Positions 6,208-8,708 of a stretch of 8,708 bases of DNA are shown piece by piece. Source of the DNA: Hyphomicrobiales bacterium (GTDB lineage Bacteria > Pseudomonadota > Alphaproteobacteria > Rhizobiales > S144-35); assembly GCA_015494185.1 (NCBI GenBank), contig WGBT01000152.1, positions 1-8,708 on the forward strand. The letters are read 5' to 3'. The translations under genes and the position numbers were made by a program. The notes beneath the pieces were generated by a model. It worked only from the letters and a program-made list of their open reading frames with translations, searched no databases and had not been told where the DNA came from. The stretch's first letter is position 1. Each line of letters opens with the position of its first letter.

Positions 6208-6424
6208 ATTGTCCGTGTTTTCCGCCCAAATGCAGATTTTCAATGTCAATGTATCAATATAATGTAATGTAAAGCTATCAAAGCCTGCATTCCCTACTCA
6301 ATCATATATGATTGAAAGTCTTATTCTGCGATATCTGTCAAGGGGTGGGGCGTCATTTAAGCAGAGGTTCCCAAGCTGGCCGCGCCAGCCAAGCGAAATG
6401 AGAATGAGTAAGAAAGTGTCACTT
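6208..6424 (+). promoter_or_regulatory. moaC upstream region with a candidate -10 box
   Basis: This is 217 nt between repeat copy 2 and the preferred moaC start. A perfect TATAAT lies at 6258-6263 in an AT-rich patch, but the bases 15-18 nt upstream (T-rich, around 6235-6242) match a -35 box poorly. If used, the transcript would have a leader of roughly 155 nt. No other conserved site was recognised. Confidence 0.35.
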
Positions 6425-6922
6425 ATGACCCGCAAGAGAGAATTGAGCCATCTCGATGCAAAGGGGGCCGTGCATATGGTCGATGTCTCCCAAAAGCCGG
6501 TAAGCCGGCGGGAGGCGGTGGCGGTTTGTCATGTCGAGATGTCTCAAGCCACGTTTGAAGAGGTGTTGACCCATGGCAGCGCCAAGGGGGAGTTGTTTGC
6601 CACCGTGCGGTTGGCAGGCATTCAAGCGGCCAAGCAAACCGCGTCGCTCATTCCGTTGTGTCATCCGTTGCCTTTGAGCCAAGTGGCCATCGATGTGGAA
6701 CCTGAGGCGGATTGGGCCGGTTTTCGAATCGTTGCGCGGGTGGTCACCAGCGGACAGACCGGGGTTGAGATGGAGGCGATGACCGCGGCCAGTGTGGCGG
6801 GGCTTACACTTTATGACATGCTCAAATCCCTTGATAAGGGGATCTGTTTGCGCAACGTTTGCCTGCTGCGTAAATCCGGCGGAAAGTCCGGCAATTATGA
6901 GGCGGCCGATGCCGGATTTTGA
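6425..6922 (+). CDS. moaC: Cyclic pyranopterin monophosphate synthase MoaC
   Basis: MoaC converts the MoaA product, 3',8-cyclo-7,8-dihydro-GTP, to cyclic pyranopterin monophosphate. From the ATG at 6425 the product is 165 aa, close to E. coli MoaC (161 aa), and begins MTRKRELSHLDAKGAVHMVD, with the family's typical LSHLD/HMVDVS opening. Active-site features are present: the LIPLCHPL segment with H80, VEMEAMTAAS with E115 and E117, and DKG with D137 and K138, then the C-terminal KSGGKSG. In-frame ATGs at 6398, 6404 and 6308 extend the frame to at most 204 aa, but the extra residues do not look like MoaC. No start has a strong Shine-Dalgarno, so 6404 remains possible. The gene's 3' end overlaps mobA by 14 nt, indicating a shared transcript. 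Confidence 0.95.
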   Translation: MTRKRELSHLDAKGAVHMVDVSQKPVSRREAVAVCHVEMSQATFEEVLTHGSAKGELFATVRLAGIQAAKQTASLIPLCHPLPLSQVAIDVEPEADWAGFRIVARVVTSGQTGVEMEAMTAASVAGLTLYDMLKSLDKGICLRNVCLLRKSGGKSGNYEAADAGF

Positions 6923-7589
6923 GATTCTTGCCGTCATTGTTGCCGGGGGGCGGGGGCGGCGTTTTGCAGTCCCCGCATTGGGAGGTGGGCCCAAGGCGCT
7001 GGCCGGGCTGGCGGGCACGCCGCTGATCGGCTGGGTGATCGATCGGCTTCAAGCCTATTCGATGCCGATGGTGATCAGTGCCGGTGAGGAGACGGCTGAC
7101 TTCGAAGCTTTGGGCTTGCCGGTGATTGCTGATGGCGGCTTTGCCGGGGCAGGGCCGTTGGCTGGGCTTTATGCGGCGATGCAGTTTGCGGCGCGTCCTC
7201 CTCAAAACTTTCCCCAAAACTTTGATGGGGTGTTCAGTGTCCCTGCCGACACGCCGTTTCTGCCCGATGATCTGGTGCCGCGGCTGGTTGCCGAAGCGTC
7301 TTCCCCTGCCGGTTTGGCGCCTCGCTTTGCGGCCACGGAGGAACGTTGGCATCCGCTTATCGGATTGTGGCCGGTGGCGTTGGCTTCACGGCTGCGCGCC
7401 TATCTGGCTTCAGGCGGGCGCGCGGTGCATGACTGGGCCCGGACGGTTCAGGCCAAGCCCGTGACATTCGCGGTTCCTGAAAACGGGCCCGATCCTTTTT
7501 TCAACATCAACACCCAACAGGATTTGCGGCAGGCGCAAGATTGGCTCAAGTCTGATCCCGCGCTCATGCCAACAGCGCGTCATAGCTGA
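6909..7589 (+). CDS. mobA: Molybdenum cofactor guanylyltransferase MobA
   Basis: MobA transfers GMP from GTP to molybdopterin to make the guanine dinucleotide cofactor used by bacterial DMSO-reductase-family enzymes, including nitrate reductases. The 226-aa product shows the nucleotidyltransferase landmarks: an N-terminal VIVAGGRGRRF loop, GGPKALAGLAGTPLIGWVIDRL, GPLAGLYAAM, VPADTPFLPDDLVPRL with the metal-binding aspartate, HPLIGLWP, GGRAVHDWA, and the closing FFNINTQQDL. The start at 6909 is chosen because GAGG (6899-6902) lies 6 nt upstream; ATG at 6897 is an alternative four codons earlier. One oddity: in the usual GGxDK segment the aspartate is replaced (GGGPKAL) and there is a short insertion after the glycine-rich loop. 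It overlaps moaC at its start and overlaps the convergent moeA by 26 nt at its end. Confidence 0.93.
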   Translation: MPDFEILAVIVAGGRGRRFAVPALGGGPKALAGLAGTPLIGWVIDRLQAYSMPMVISAGEETADFEALGLPVIADGGFAGAGPLAGLYAAMQFAARPPQNFPQNFDGVFSVPADTPFLPDDLVPRLVAEASSPAGLAPRFAATEERWHPLIGLWPVALASRLRAYLASGGRAVHDWARTVQAKPVTFAVPENGPDPFFNINTQQDLRQAQDWLKSDPALMPTARHS

Positions 7590-8708
7590 AAAAGTCGACC
7601 CAATCGCCTTTGCGGACGGTTGTTTGGTCGGGAATTTCGCAAAGTCCGTCCGAACGGCTGGCCGAGGTCAAAACCCCCGATCCCTGATGGGGATAGGGAA
7701 GAGCAAGGCCCATGCCGTCGCTGTCAAGTTCCAAGCGGCAACGCAAAAATTCCCTCCGTTTGCGCGGCGTTTCGATGGCAAAACCGGCGCGCACCTTTTG
7801 AGGACGGTCGGGAGTGGGTGCGCGTCCTTGCATTTTGCCGATCACCGGCCGCACCAAAATGAGAAAGGTGACGAAGACCGAAACCGGATTGCCGGGCAGG
7901 CCGATGAAAGGGGTTTTGTTGAAGGGGGCGGTTGGCCCCTTGCCTTGTTCCTCGTGAGGGGAAGAGAGAGGGGCGGCGGTGCTGCGAGCCTTGAAGACAT
8001 GGCCGAAACGAACCGGCTTGCCGGGCTTGATATTGATCCGCCAAAGGCTTGTTTTGCCGGTTTTGTCGAGGGCCTCGCCAAGATAATCCCGCGCGCCCAC
8101 CGAAACACCGCCGCTGGTCAAGATCAAGTCTCCTGTTTGTGCTGCCTGTTGCAGGGCGTCCATGGTGGAAGACAGTGCATCCGGGACGGTGCCAAGGTCG
8201 ATCACCTCGCAGCCAAGGCTTGTGAGCAGGGTCTGGAGCTGATAGCGGTTGGAATTATAGATCTGTCCTGCAGATTGAGGGGTTCCCGGTTCGATCAACT
8301 CATCGCCCGTGGAAAAAATCGCCACCTTGAGACGCCGGAAGACGGTCAGTTGTGGAATGCCCAGCGAGGCGGCAAGGCCGATATCCTGAGGGCGGAGTTT
8401 TTGCCCGCGCGGCAAGACGGTTTCGCCGGATGTGATGTCTTCGCCCGCGCGCCGGATGTGGCGGCCGCTGGGCCAATTGGCCGGCAGGCGGCAGGTTTCA
8501 CCGAGGCGTTCGACACGCTCTTGTTCGATCACGGTATCGGCGCCTGAGGGGATCAGCGCGCCGGTCATGATCTGGGCAACGCTTTTGGGCTGCAAACTTT
8601 GTGGCGGCGCGCCGGCATTGAGGGTGGCCGAGATCGGCATTTGCACCATGCCATCGGCATCTTGGGGCAGGCGGGCAAGATCGGCACTGTTAAGCGCATA
8701 GCCATCCA
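7564..8708 (-). CDS. moeA: Molybdopterin molybdenumtransferase MoeA, N terminus outside window
   Basis: MoeA inserts molybdate into adenylylated molybdopterin. The frame is open to the right edge. The first complete codons (from 8706 leftward) read DGYALNSADLARL, matching the conserved MDGYA motif near residue 58 of E. coli MoeA. The real start is therefore roughly 60 codons beyond the window, and the in-frame ATG at 8649 is not the start. About 380 residues are visible. Landmarks in order are VAQIMTGALIPSGADTVI, VAIFSTGDEL, GQIYNSNRYQL, ILTSGGVSVGARDY, IKPGKPVRFG and FIGLPGNPVSVFVTF, then the C-terminal domain. Between FGHVF and FIGLPGNP, which are normally only a few residues apart, lies an extra stretch of about 28 residues rich in Pro, Ser and Gly, coded by a palindromic DNA segment. 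Its 3' end overlaps mobA tail to tail. Confidence 0.94.
   Translation of the reverse strand, partial: DGYALNSADLARLPQDADGMVQMPISATLNAGAPPQSLQPKSVAQIMTGALIPSGADTVIEQERVERLGETCRLPANWPSGRHIRRAGEDITSGETVLPRGQKLRPQDIGLAASLGIPQLTVFRRLKVAIFSTGDELIEPGTPQSAGQIYNSNRYQLQTLLTSLGCEVIDLGTVPDALSSTMDALQQAAQTGDLILTSGGVSVGARDYLGEALDKTGKTSLWRINIKPGKPVRFGHVFKARSTAAPLSSPHEEQGKGPTAPFNKTPFIGLPGNPVSVFVTFLILVRPVIGKMQGRAPTPDRPQKVRAGFAIETPRKRREFLRCRLELDSDGMGLALPYPHQGSGVLTSASRSDGLCEIPDQTTVRKGDWVDFFSYDALLA
7909..7992. repeat. In-frame palindromic insertion within moeA
   Basis: This 84-nt segment (28 codons) encodes the extra residues between the MoeA motifs FGHVF and FIGLPGNP. Its core, 7936-7973, is an imperfect palindrome: a pyrimidine-rich left half beginning CCCCTTGCC and a purine-rich right half ending GAGAGAGGGG, around CTCGTGAG. 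Being a multiple of three with no stop, it leaves the frame intact. It resembles in style the palindromic elements known to insert in frame into bacterial genes (for example Rickettsia palindromic elements), but no family is recognised and the exact ends are uncertain. It is unrelated in sequence to the repeats at 4097-4241 and 6001-6207. Confidence 0.55.

Noticed and set aside
6018..6272. Open frame of 84 codons across repeat copy 2
   Set aside because: It lies almost wholly within the palindromic element, has no good ribosome-binding site and no recognisable protein character; similar frames appear across copy 1.
7624..8547. Long plus-strand open frame of 307 codons opposite moeA
   Set aside because: It is antisense to the clear moeA frame, and its composition is that of a GC-rich shadow; no family motif is visible.
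1..8708. CRISPR array, rRNA or prophage genes
   Set aside because: No regularly spaced direct repeats, rRNA-like stretches or phage gene families are visible.

Overview
The window holds two linked gene sets: a nitrate/nitrite ABC uptake system (nrtA, nrtB and the start of nrtD/nrtC, all on the minus strand, 1-3234) and a molybdenum-cofactor (Moco) biosynthesis cluster (moaE, moaB, moaA on minus; moaC, mobA on plus; a 5'-truncated moeA on minus, 3557-8708). Assimilatory nitrate reductase is a Moco enzyme, so the layout reads as a nitrate-assimilation locus carrying its own cofactor genes. The host looks Gram-negative and most likely alphaproteobacterial. That rests on the moderately GC-rich coding sequence, a Tat-exported NrtA without a lipobox, the bis-MGD gene mobA, and the protein flavour. 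It is an inference from composition and style, not a database match.

Layout. 1-582: NrtD/NrtC ATPase, running off the left edge. 687-1685: NrtB permease. 1774-3234: NrtA binding protein. 3235-3556: AT-rich leader/promoter region of the nrt operon. 3557-4042: moaE. 4097-4241: palindromic repeat element 1. 4305-4835 and 4847-5869: moaB and moaA, read as a moaA-moaB operon. 6001-6207: palindromic repeat element 2. 6425-6922 and 6909-7589: moaC and mobA, overlapping. 7564-8708: moeA, convergent with mobA and overlapping its tail.

How the genes work together. MoaA and MoaC convert GTP to cyclic pyranopterin monophosphate. MoaE, with a MoaD not found here, adds the dithiolene sulfurs. The MoaB-family protein would adenylylate molybdopterin and MoeA would insert molybdate. 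MobA then attaches GMP to give the MGD form that bacterial nitrate reductases use. NrtABD brings in the nitrate.

The most unusual content is non-coding. Two copies of one composite palindromic repeat sit in opposite orientation on either side of moaBA. Each has a 21-nt outer arm pair, an asymmetric internal spacer, a 21-25 bp inner arm pair and a small-hairpin interior. The inner arms differ between copies at the same positions on both sides, so pairing is kept within each copy. A second, unrelated palindromic segment appears to be inserted in frame inside moeA.
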